DNA from: Caulobacter ginsengisoli | GTDB taxonomy: Bacteria > Pseudomonadota > Alphaproteobacteria > Caulobacterales > Caulobacteraceae | DNA length: 64,000 nt | Assembly: GCF_030814835.1 (NCBI RefSeq) | Contig: NZ_JAUSVS010000007.1 | Span: 1-64,000, forward strand | Reading direction: 5' to 3' | In this document: piece by piece, positions 8,888 to 17,715 of the stretch | Numbering within the stretch: the stretch's first letter is position 1 | How the letters are laid out: each line of letters starts with the position of its first letter | Program-made: the position numbers and the translations under genes | Notes under the pieces: model-generated | Seen by the model: the letters and a program-made list of their open reading frames with translations, nothing else | Database searches by the model: none | Told to the model about the DNA's origin: nothing

Positions 8888-10453
8888 TCACTCCCGGCCG
8901 AAAGGCGTCCCCCGCACGGCGTCATACGTAGCGTCGAACACCCTGAGCGGTCCCAGACCGGTCACCGGACCGGGACCGACTCTGTCGCCCAGCGCCTGCA
9001 TCGGCCCCTCATCGCCCGCGAGGCGCGGCCAGGGCGGCAGGCCGGGGCCGTTGGGATCGCCGGCGCGGGCGAAATTGACCCAATATCCCGCCATCGTATC
9101 GGCCAGCCGGCGGTCGGCGGCGGTCCAGGCCCACGGCTCCTGGTCCAGGTGATCGAACATGTACCAGAGCTCGGCGAAATGGCTGGGCCCCCAGCCGGCC
9201 CGGACGCTGTCGGCTGGAAAGGGCGGGCTGGCGGTGAAGCGGTAGAGCCAGACTGGCCCGCCGCCCCGCGCCTGCAGCCGGGCCCAGGCCCACATGTCCC
9301 AGCCAAAGCGCAGGTCGCGCTCGAACTCCGCCCGGGCGGCCCGCGCCCCGGCGTCGTCCGTGAACGGATAGGCGGCGGCGAGACTGGGCGGCAGCGGGCC
9401 CCAGGCGCGGGTCAGGTCGGCCTGGAAGCCGGCGGCCGTGACCCTGGAGAGGTCGACCAGCGAGCGGCCCTCCTCATCGTTCGAGCCGATCAGGATCGGC
9501 ACACGCGCCTGACGACCCGCGACATAGGCCTGGTAGGGCGACAGTGGCAGAACGGCCGGCTCGATGACCGGGTGCGAGACCTGGCCCGCCCGGCCGCCCA
9601 ACAGCTTGTCGACCGGCAGGGCCCGCAAGGCCTTCAGCGAACCGGCCCCCACCGAGGCGGCATAGGCCTGGCCGTCGCGCTCGGCCTGGGGCAACCGGTA
9701 GCCGGGGGCCAGCTGCAGGGGCTCAAAGACGCCGCCGCTCTGGCCGATGGCCCGCTGGAACAGGCCCTGGGCGCGGGGCGAAGCCATCAAGAGGCTGATC
9801 GACATGGCCCCCGCCGACTGGCCGAACAGGGTGACGCTTTGGGGGTCGCCCCCGAAGGCGGCGATGTTGCGCCGGACCCACTGCAGGGCGGCGATCTGGT
9901 CCATCAGCCCGTAATTGCCCGAGCCGCCGGCCCCCGATTCGGCGGTCAGTTCGGGGTGGGCCAGGAAGCCCAGCGGCCCCAGCCGGTAGTTCAGGCTGAC
10001 CACCACCACGCCCCGCCGGGCCAGCCGGTCGCCCCAGTAGAGCGGCAGGGCGGTGGCCCCATTGGCGTAGCCGCCGCCATGGATGAAGACCATCACCGGC
10101 AGACCTCTGCCGCCGCCGGCCCCCTTCCCGTCATTGGGGGCCCAGATGTTGAGATACAGGCAGTCCTCGGCGGTGCGCGGCGGCGGCTCGCCGGGCATGG
10201 AGACGCCGGTCTGCGGACAGGCCGGCGCAAAAGCGGCAGCGTCCCGGACGCCGCGCCAGGCTTGGGCGGGGGCGGGCGGTCGCCAGCGCCGTTCACCCAC
10301 CGGCGGGGCGGCGTAGGGCAGGCCCAGCCAGGCGAGGGTGTCGGCGGTTTTCACACCGCGAACCATTCCGGCGTCGGTGCGAACGGTCAGCGGGTCGGCG
10401 AACGCCGGAGCGGCAACAAACAGCCAAGCGAGAAGGGCGAACAGCGGTTTCAT
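8888..10453 (-). CDS. Type-B carboxylesterase (exported)
   Basis: A 521-residue alpha/beta hydrolase with a signal peptide (first 19 residues, ending AFA). It has the carboxylesterase type-B signatures EDCLYLNIWAP, FIHGGGYANGAT (oxyanion hole) and LFGQSAGAMSISLLM. The nucleophile elbow is G-Q-S-A-G instead of the usual G-E-S-A-G. The acid is probably the Glu in GSNDEEGRS and the base the His in GPSHFAELWYMFDH. It probably hydrolyses esters of medium-size substrates outside the cytoplasm. It is followed on the same strand by the DUF4166 protein. Confidence 0.92.
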   Translation of the reverse strand: MKPLFALLAWLFVAAPAFADPLTVRTDAGMVRGVKTADTLAWLGLPYAAPPVGERRWRPPAPAQAWRGVRDAAAFAPACPQTGVSMPGEPPPRTAEDCLYLNIWAPNDGKGAGGGRGLPVMVFIHGGGYANGATALPLYWGDRLARRGVVVVSLNYRLGPLGFLAHPELTAESGAGGSGNYGLMDQIAALQWVRRNIAAFGGDPQSVTLFGQSAGAMSISLLMASPRAQGLFQRAIGQSGGVFEPLQLAPGYRLPQAERDGQAYAASVGAGSLKALRALPVDKLLGGRAGQVSHPVIEPAVLPLSPYQAYVAGRQARVPILIGSNDEEGRSLVDLSRVTAAGFQADLTRAWGPLPPSLAAAYPFTDDAGARAARAEFERDLRFGWDMWAWARLQARGGGPVWLYRFTASPPFPADSVRAGWGPSHFAELWYMFDHLDQEPWAWTAADRRLADTMAGYWVNFARAGDPNGPGLPPWPRLAGDEGPMQALGDRVGPGPVTGLGPLRVFDATYDAVRGTPFGRE

Positions 10454-10494
10454 CCGGGGGCTTCCTTGCTTGAGAAGCGGATCCGCCCGGGATG

Positions 10495-10582
10495 ATTTCG
10501 GTGACAGTTTACTTAATTCGCCCTTGAAGCCTGGTCAGAGGGGAGTGGGCTCAGAGCGAATTAAGTAAACTGTCACCGAAAT
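10495..10582. repeat. 88-bp element with perfect 27-bp inverted ends
   Basis: ATTTCGGTGACAGTTTACTT plus AATTCGC at 10495-10521 is repeated exactly in inverse at 10556-10582. A second, damaged copy lies at 50404. The ends are AT-rich compared with the genome, and there is no ORF inside. It sits in the divergent gap between the esterase and the LytTR gene. The form is like REP-type palindromes. No associated transposase gene is present in this window. Confidence 0.88.
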
Positions 10583-10721
10583 TGGCGGCGGCCGCAGCGC
10601 CGGACCATGGCTGGGGTGAAACCCACGGGACCAGACCGGCTCGTCCCAGCCCTGCCCCGGTCCGTCACAAATCGCCCCCGCCGCTGGACGAAACCCAGCC
10701 AGGCGTACCAGATTGCCGGGC

Positions 10722-11522
10722 ATGCCGACCGACACCCCCACCCTTTCGACCCGCGCCTGGACAGGCCTGGCCTTCCTCTACTGGCTGGCCTTCATGGCCG
10801 TGCTCGTGCCCGGCAACCTCGCCGGCGCCCTGCAGGCCGGCGCGGCGGTCGACTGGGGCCGCCAGGCGATCCGGCTGCTGGGGGCCGCGACCCTGGGCGC
10901 CTCGGCGACCCCGGCCCTGCTGGCCCTGGCGCGGCGGTTTCCCCTTGCCCGGCCCTTACGAGCCAGCCACGCGGCGGCGCAGGCCCTGGGCGTGGCGGGA
11001 CTGGCCATAGGACTGATCCTGGTCTCCTGCCTGCTGGCCGCCTGGCTGCTCGAGCACCGCGCCCTGCCCGCCATGGCCGAGGTGCGCCAGCAGCTGACCG
11101 CCAACAGCCTGCTGCTGATCTTCAGCCTGGCCCTGCTGCTGGCCGTGATCCAGGTCGTCGGGCGAGCCCGGCCGCTGGCCAAGACCTCATGGCCGGCGCA
11201 GCTGACCATCGGCGAGGGCGGCCGGCTCCAGGTGATCGCGGTGGCGGCGATCGACTGGATCGAGACCCAGGGCAACTACCAGGCCCTGCATCTGGGCCCC
11301 GAGACCCGGCTGGTCCGCGAGACCTCGGCCCGGCTGGCCGCCCGGCTCGATCCCGACCGCTTCGTGCGCATCCACCGCCGCGCCATCGTCGCCGTCGACC
11401 GGGTCCGGCGGCTGGAGCCCCTGGCCAATGGCGACGCCCAGGTGACCCTGAGCGATGGCGTCCAGCTGCGGGTCAGCCGCGGCCACCGCCAGGCGCTGCG
11501 GGAGCGGATGGCGAGTCTCTAG
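10722..11522 (+). CDS. Membrane-anchored LytTR-type transcriptional regulator
   Basis: A 266-residue protein from the ATG at 10722 (a TTG three codons earlier is possible). Four hydrophobic helices fill residues 12-150 (WTGLAFLYWLAFMAVLV, AIRLLGAATLGASATP, LGVAGLAIGLILVSCLLAA, LLLIFSLALLLAVIQVV). The C-terminal 95 residues are a LytTR DNA-binding domain: VAAIDWIETQGNYQALHLG, then RFVRIHRRAIVAVDRVRRLEP. There is no receiver domain, so regulation presumably comes through the membrane part. It overlaps the convergent DCC gene by 4 bases at the stop codons. A second protein of the same design is at 31363. Confidence 0.9.
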   Translation: MPTDTPTLSTRAWTGLAFLYWLAFMAVLVPGNLAGALQAGAAVDWGRQAIRLLGAATLGASATPALLALARRFPLARPLRASHAAAQALGVAGLAIGLILVSCLLAAWLLEHRALPAMAEVRQQLTANSLLLIFSLALLLAVIQVVGRARPLAKTSWPAQLTIGEGGRLQVIAVAAIDWIETQGNYQALHLGPETRLVRETSARLAARLDPDRFVRIHRRAIVAVDRVRRLEPLANGDAQVTLSDGVQLRVSRGHRQALRERMASL

Positions 11523-11935
11523 GGCCGCTCGGTCACGAATCGCGCCGCCAGTTCCGGCGTCGGGATCATGCAGACGTCCTTGCGGCCGAACAGGCGGTAG
11601 CGGTTGGCGGCCACCCAGTCATAGACGGCGTCGCGGACCGGCCTCGGGGTCAGCTTCAGAAACCCCAGCCAGCGCCAGGACGTGCGGCCAACCAGCGCCA
11701 GGGCCCCGTCGCTCCGCAGACGCGGCTCGCCGTGCTCGAAGAAGGCGAAGGTCGAGGGGGCGCCGGGGTCGATGCCGTGGGCTCGGGCCAGGGCCTGACC
11801 GTACGGCGACTGGATCGGGGTGAAGCGCAGCACACCCGCGCGGTCCAGGCGGCTCGCGATCCGCACCGAGGCCGTGCACAGATTGCACACCCCATCGAAC
11901 AGCATCAGGCCGTCGGGGCGCAACGGGTCGGCCAT
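11519..11935 (-). CDS. DCC-family (DUF393) thiol-disulfide oxidoreductase-like protein
   Basis: A 138-residue protein with the DUF393/DCC signature LMLFDGVCNLCTASVRIA: Asp14, Cys17 and Cys20 give the DxxCxxC core. Later family marks are PIQSPYGQALA, SDGALALVGRTS and a C-terminal YRLFGRKDVCMIP. The family has a thioredoxin-like fold and is often called thiol-disulfide oxidoreductase, but the partner is unknown. It starts directly after the stop codon of the SRPBCC gene and completes a three-gene operon with the MBL hydrolase. Confidence 0.9.
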   Translation of the reverse strand: MADPLRPDGLMLFDGVCNLCTASVRIASRLDRAGVLRFTPIQSPYGQALARAHGIDPGAPSTFAFFEHGEPRLRSDGALALVGRTSWRWLGFLKLTPRPVRDAVYDWVAANRYRLFGRKDVCMIPTPELAARFVTERP

Positions 11936-12511
11936 CTACTGTGTCGCCGCCTGGCTCTCACGGCGCAGGGCCCGCAACGCGTCGGCCACGTCCTTCTTCA
12001 TGGCCAGTCGGGTAATGCCCGCCGGGGCCGGAAAGGGGGCGGTGGCGCGGTTCTCGTAGAGGACGCGGACCCCGCCGCCGGGCAGCGGGTCCAGCCGCCA
12101 CTCGCCCTCGCAGAAGGCGATATCGCCGGCGGTGCAGCGGAAACGGATGCGGCGCATGGGCTCGTAGTCCGAGCGGAAAACCGTGACGAAGCCGGGCAGG
12201 AAGGCGCTCCACTGCACATCCATGCGGCGGATGTCCCAGCGGCCGGCCGGGTCGCGCTGGGTGACCCGGCAGCGGCGCACGCTGGGGGCCATGCGGCTGG
12301 CCCGGCCGCAGTCGAGAATGGCGGCCCAGACCACCTCCGGCGGGGCGGCGATATCGACCTGGCCGCGGACGATGCCGCTGGCCCCGCCGGGATCGGGCCA
12401 GACCTCGGCGACGACGCTGTCGCGGGTCGAAGCCTGGCTCGAGGAAAGGCTCAGCCAGGCGATCGCCGAGGCGGCGGCGACTCCGCGAGCCTGGGCCGCC
12501 GACAGGTTCAT
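11936..12511 (-). CDS. SRPBCC-superfamily protein (possibly exported)
   Basis: A 191-residue protein. The first 28 residues are alanine- and serine-rich and could be a weak signal peptide. The body is a START/polyketide-cyclase-like (SRPBCC) fold: IVRGQVDIAAPPEVVWAAIL opens the domain with the typical P-x-x-V-W helix, then FVTVFRSDYEP and a terminal helix AMKKDVADALRALRRE. SRPBCC domains bind hydrophobic ligands in a deep pocket, and the ligand here is unknown. It overlaps the MBL gene by 4 bases and abuts the DCC gene. Confidence 0.85.
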   Translation of the reverse strand: MNLSAAQARGVAAASAIAWLSLSSSQASTRDSVVAEVWPDPGGASGIVRGQVDIAAPPEVVWAAILDCGRASRMAPSVRRCRVTQRDPAGRWDIRRMDVQWSAFLPGFVTVFRSDYEPMRRIRFRCTAGDIAFCEGEWRLDPLPGGGVRVLYENRATAPFPAPAGITRLAMKKDVADALRALRRESQAATQ

Positions 12512-13374
12512 CCCGCCGCGCCCTCGAACCGCCAGGTCTCGCCGTCGCGGACGACCAGCCCCGCCGTCGGGGCGGCGAAATGGGTGCCGATGACCAGGAT
12601 GTCGCTATCGCCGACCTCGCTCAGCACCGCCTGGCGGGTGGCCAGCGACTGGGCCACATCCGCGTCGAAGGGCGGCGCCCAGTCGGGGCGGGCGACCTGG
12701 CAGGGGTGGTGCATGATGTCGCCGGTGATCAGGGCCCGCTGGCCTTTGGACTCGATGGCGACGCTGACATGGCCGGGCGTGTGACCAGGGGTGGGCTTGA
12801 GCGCCACCTCGGCCGACAGGCGATGGTCGGACTCGACCAGCTCGGCCAGGCCGGCGTCGAAGATCGGCTGGATGGAATCGCCCAGGATCACCTGCTGGTC
12901 CTCGTCGCCCTCGGCCTTCCAGTAGTCGTACTCCTTGCGGCCGATCAGGTAGCGGGCCCTGGGGAAGGTCGGAACCCAGGCGCCGTCCACCAGCATGGTG
13001 TTCCAGCCGACATGGTCGACATGCAGGTGGGTGCAGACCACCGCGTCGACGCTGTCCCGGGCCCAGCCGGCCTTCTCCATCTCGGCCAGAAAGCCGGTGG
13101 AGAGCGGCTGGCGGCCGGTCATCCGGCGGGGCCGGTCGTTGCCGATACAGGTGTCGACCACCAGCCGCAGCCCCGGCGCCTCGACCAGCAGGGCGTGGAT
13201 GGAGAGCCGCAGGGCGCCGTCGGGCGTCACATAGTGCGGCGACAGCCAGGGGATTTCCGCCAGCGCGTCCGGCGTCGCGCCGGCCAGGAAGGGGTGTTTG
13301 TCATGGTAGGGGACCGGCATCTCGATTTCGAGGACCCGGGTGACGGTGACGTCGCCGATCTGCCAGCGGAGCAT
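12508..13374 (-). CDS. MBL-fold metallohydrolase
   Basis: A 288-residue metallo-beta-lactamase fold protein. The zinc motif is CTHLHVDHVGWN (His116, His118, Asp120, His121). Further ligands are likely in PTPGHTPGHVSVAI, ITGDIMHHPCQV and IGTHFAAPTAG. The arrangement matches the quorum-quenching/N-acyl-homoserine-lactonase-like and general MBL hydrolases commonly found next to SRPBCC genes. The substrate cannot be set from sequence. It is the first gene of the MBL-SRPBCC-DCC run and overlaps the second gene by 4 bases. Confidence 0.9.
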   Translation of the reverse strand: MLRWQIGDVTVTRVLEIEMPVPYHDKHPFLAGATPDALAEIPWLSPHYVTPDGALRLSIHALLVEAPGLRLVVDTCIGNDRPRRMTGRQPLSTGFLAEMEKAGWARDSVDAVVCTHLHVDHVGWNTMLVDGAWVPTFPRARYLIGRKEYDYWKAEGDEDQQVILGDSIQPIFDAGLAELVESDHRLSAEVALKPTPGHTPGHVSVAIESKGQRALITGDIMHHPCQVARPDWAPPFDADVAQSLATRQAVLSEVGDSDILVIGTHFAAPTAGLVVRDGETWRFEGAAG

Positions 13375-13392
13375 GGGTTCAGGTCCTCTCTA

Positions 13393-13565
13393 CTATTCCT
13401 CGCCCCTTGGGCGAGGTGGCGGCGAAGCCGACGGAGTGGGCCCTTGGGAGCACACGGGGTTTCAGAATCGAGCACTGTCGGCGTGGACATGCTTGAAATG
13501 CCGTGTGCTCCCAAGAGCCCACTCCACCACTTCGTGGTCCCCCTCGCCCAAGGGGCGAGGAATAG
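13393..13565. repeat. 173-bp inverted-end element with internal end hairpins
   Basis: The left end CTATTCCTCGCCCCTTGGGC and the right end are inverse copies. Beyond the ends the arms keep matching in blocks (GGAGTGGGC, CTTGGGAGCACACGG). Each end contains the hairpin CCTCGCCC/GGGCGAGG. It fills the space between the acs stop and the MBL start and carries no ORF. Only one copy lies in this window. The design is the same as in the other repeat families here. Confidence 0.85.
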
Positions 13566-13575
13566 GAGGTCACGC

Positions 13576-15516
<1,941 letters not shown>

Positions 15517-15681
15517 GGGCGGCTCCCTGGGTTTTTGGTTTGGCGGGAGTATGCGGATGGGGCGGCGGGAGGCAAGGGTCGGAGTTCGGGGTGCGCAGGG
15601 ATGGCCATTCTGATCACACGTAATCCTCGCATTTGACCATTGTCTGCGCCTCCTCACCCCTACCCATCCCCCGCCCCCAGG

Positions 15682-15689
15682 TCTAACCT
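15682..15689 (+). promoter_or_regulatory. Candidate -10 box for the 15725 gene
   Basis: TCTAACCT lies 35 bases before the ATG. The same layout (GGTCTAnCCTCC, then a GAGGGAC or CAGGGAC stretch, then GGAGG and ATG) is repeated upstream of the paralogue at 16224. This conservation, and its likeness to the GCTANAWC -10 consensus known from Caulobacter, supports the call. No convincing -35 box is seen. Confidence 0.4.
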
Positions 15690-15724
15690 CCTCTCCAGGG
15701 ACGCCAACGCTGGAGGATCGCCTC

Positions 15725-16156
15725 ATGCGGCGAACACTCGCGACCACCCTGCTCATCCTGGCCGCCGGCGGCCTGACCCCGGCGACCGGCCAGCCGTCGC
15801 GCGACCAGTTCCAGGGACTGGGCGAGACCGTCGTGCCGGCCAACAATCTGCTGCGCGTCATCTGGCGTGAGACCGAGGGGGAATGGACCGGGGCCTGGTC
15901 GCCGGCGCCCGGCAGCGACGGCAACGGGGCCTATCGGGCGGTCTGGCACAAGGGCCGCGAGCGGGCCAGCGCCGACCTGCAGATCACCATCACCGGCGCG
16001 ACGGTGACCGTGGTGCGCACCCAGGCCGAGGGCCGCTGCACCTATCATGGCAACCTGCAGAGCAGCCAGGCGCAGGGCCGGGTCTGGGCGACCGGGGTCT
16101 ATCGCTGCGACTGGGCGCCCCGCACGCTGCGCTGGCGCGCCACCATTATAGGCTAG
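15725..16156 (+). CDS. Small exported protein, tandem paralogue 1
   Basis: This 143-residue protein has a signal peptide (about 23 residues, ending TGQ) and an SD sequence TGGAGG 7 bases before the ATG. The mature part is beta-rich: [19 protein letters not shown], then [18 protein letters not shown], then [10 protein letters not shown] and [18 protein letters not shown]. Two cysteines (in RCTYHG and YRCDW) probably form a disulfide. The same blocks occur in the next gene (VWHVREGDWVGTWTP, RCTWSRQPLRWSAIIGG), so the two arose by duplication. The function is unknown. The fold may be a lipocalin-like small barrel, but this is only inferred. Confidence 0.85.
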   Translation: MRRTLATTLLILAAGGLTPATGQPSRDQFQGLGETVVPANNLLRVIWRETEGEWTGAWSPAPGSDGNGAYRAVWHKGRERASADLQITITGATVTVVRTQAEGRCTYHGNLQSSQAQGRVWATGVYRCDWAPRTLRWRATIIG

Positions 16157-16183
16157 CCCGGCTTACGCTTCGCCGAACACCGG

Positions 16184-16191
16184 TCTATCCT
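16184..16191 (+). promoter_or_regulatory. Candidate -10 box for the 16224 gene
   Basis: TCTATCCT lies 32 bases before the ATG, in the same context as the box upstream of the paralogue at 15725. It suggests that each copy kept its own promoter when the gene was duplicated. Confidence 0.4.
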
Positions 16192-16223
16192 CCCCCCGAG
16201 GGACAACGACCGTGGAGGCTTTC

Positions 16224-16643
16224 ATGTGGCGTCCAGTCCGTTTCGCTTTGGTTCTGGCGGCGCTGGCCGCCGCGCCCGCCTTTGCTCAACTGGTCCCGCC
16301 CGGCCAGCTCGGCCCGCTGAACGGCGAGGGGCCGATCGACACCCCGCTGCGCCAGGTCTGGCATGTGCGCGAGGGCGACTGGGTGGGGACCTGGACGCCG
16401 CAGGGCGGCGACGGGACCTTCTATGGCGAATGGTTCAAGGGCGAGGAGCGGACCGTCGCCAATCTGCGCATCCGCGTCACCGGGCGCCAGGTCATCGTCA
16501 ATCGGCGCCAGGACCTGGGCTACTGCACCTATACCGGCCAGCTGCAGCCGCGCCCGGTGGGCGGCCTGCCTCAGGTTCTGGGGACCTACCGCTGCACCTG
16601 GAGCCGCCAGCCGCTGCGCTGGAGCGCCATCATCGGCGGTTAG
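16224..16643 (+). CDS. Small exported protein, tandem paralogue 2
   Basis: A 139-residue protein from the ATG at 16224, which has GGAGG just upstream. A GTG four codons earlier coincides with that SD and is unlikely. The signal peptide ends AFA. It is a paralogue of the preceding gene: both share a W-x-V/x-GTW motif near residue 50, a cysteine in YCTYTG or RCTYHG, and the terminal block YRCTWSRQPLRWSAIIGG. The conserved pair of cysteines suggests a disulfide in an extracytoplasmic beta protein. No family name can be given. Confidence 0.85.
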   Translation: MWRPVRFALVLAALAAAPAFAQLVPPGQLGPLNGEGPIDTPLRQVWHVREGDWVGTWTPQGGDGTFYGEWFKGEERTVANLRIRVTGRQVIVNRRQDLGYCTYTGQLQPRPVGGLPQVLGTYRCTWSRQPLRWSAIIGG

Positions 16644-16683
16644 GCCGAAAAGTCATCTGGCCGACCGAATCCTCGTTCCACTG

Positions 16684-17583
16684 TCACCAGTCCTTCGGCC
16701 GGCTCCCCCACCGCTTCTGCGGCGTTCCCGCCCGCGCCAGATAGCCATCCTGGCTGCGGCTGTACCAGACATGCCGCCCCTCCCCCTCGGCCAGGAACTT
16801 CCAGTACAGCGACGCGGTGTGTTCGCGCAGGAAGTCGGCGATCCGCTGCCATTGCGGGGTCGGGTGGGCGCCGGCGCTGTAGCCCAGGCGGGCTTCGTAG
16901 ACCGAGGCGACCGGCTTTTCCGTCCCGAACACGCCGTGGCCGGGGAGGTGGGGGACGGCGTCCTCGGCGCGGATGTAGTGGACGATGTCGGCCTTCAGAT
17001 CGATGGTCAGGCCGCGCTGGCCGGCCAGGGCCTGGCCGGCGGACTTGAAGCCGGCCGAAGCGATGCCGACGGTGCGGATCGGCGGCGGGTTGGCGATCCC
17101 CGCCTGGACCAGCAGCGAACGGCCGACCGCGCCCTGCACGTCGGCCAGGGCGCCGCCCAGGCTGTGGCCGCAGATCAGGATCTGGGCGATCTGGTCCTGG
17201 GGGGCGTGCAGGAAGGCGTCGCGCAGCAGGTCGACGGCGCCGTGCAGCTGCGGCCCGGGCTGGCTCAGGATCTGGGCGCCGACGTTCTGCACCCAGTCGG
17301 GAAACGAGGCGAACCCCTCGGTGCCGCGGTTGACCACCACCAGGGTCCTGCTGGCCGGGTGATGCCAGGCCATGCCGTCATAGCCGCCGGCCTGGCTGCC
17401 CTGCAGGATCTTGTTCCAGCCCGGGCCCAGGGTCCCGGCCAGCTGGCCGGTCTTGAAGTCCTTGTAGAAGGCGGCGGCCAGGGCGGCGGCGGCGCTGTCG
17501 TCGAGGGCGGCGGCGCCGGCGGCCGCGTCGAGGGCGGCCTGGACGCCGGGCGCCAGGGAGGCATGGGGGATCCAGTCAGGCAT
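16684..17583 (-). CDS. Lipase class 3-like alpha/beta hydrolase
   Basis: A 299-residue protein starting MPDWIPHASLAPG, with AGGAG 5 bases upstream. The open frame continues more than 3 kb upstream only as the antisense shadow of the kinase gene. The nucleophile elbow is ICGHSLGGALAD, preceded by TLVVVNRGTEGF, the typical oxyanion strand of class 3 lipases. The acid and base are probably the Asp in RAEDAVPHLP and a C-terminal His. There is no signal peptide. It may act on lipids or esters, substrate unknown. It is divergent from the MASE1 kinase. Confidence 0.87.
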   Translation of the reverse strand: MPDWIPHASLAPGVQAALDAAAGAAALDDSAAAALAAAFYKDFKTGQLAGTLGPGWNKILQGSQAGGYDGMAWHHPASRTLVVVNRGTEGFASFPDWVQNVGAQILSQPGPQLHGAVDLLRDAFLHAPQDQIAQILICGHSLGGALADVQGAVGRSLLVQAGIANPPPIRTVGIASAGFKSAGQALAGQRGLTIDLKADIVHYIRAEDAVPHLPGHGVFGTEKPVASVYEARLGYSAGAHPTPQWQRIADFLREHTASLYWKFLAEGEGRHVWYSRSQDGYLARAGTPQKRWGSRPKDW

Positions 17584-17715
17584 AGCGCTCCTCTGGGCGG
17601 GCTCCTGTGAGGGCTGCACTGTGCGATCGACGCCCGCAAAGGTCGAGAGGCCATCGCGATTGACCGGCCCGCCCGCGTTAACCGGGCGCTTGCTCATTTC
17701 GGATATGGCGGGGGC

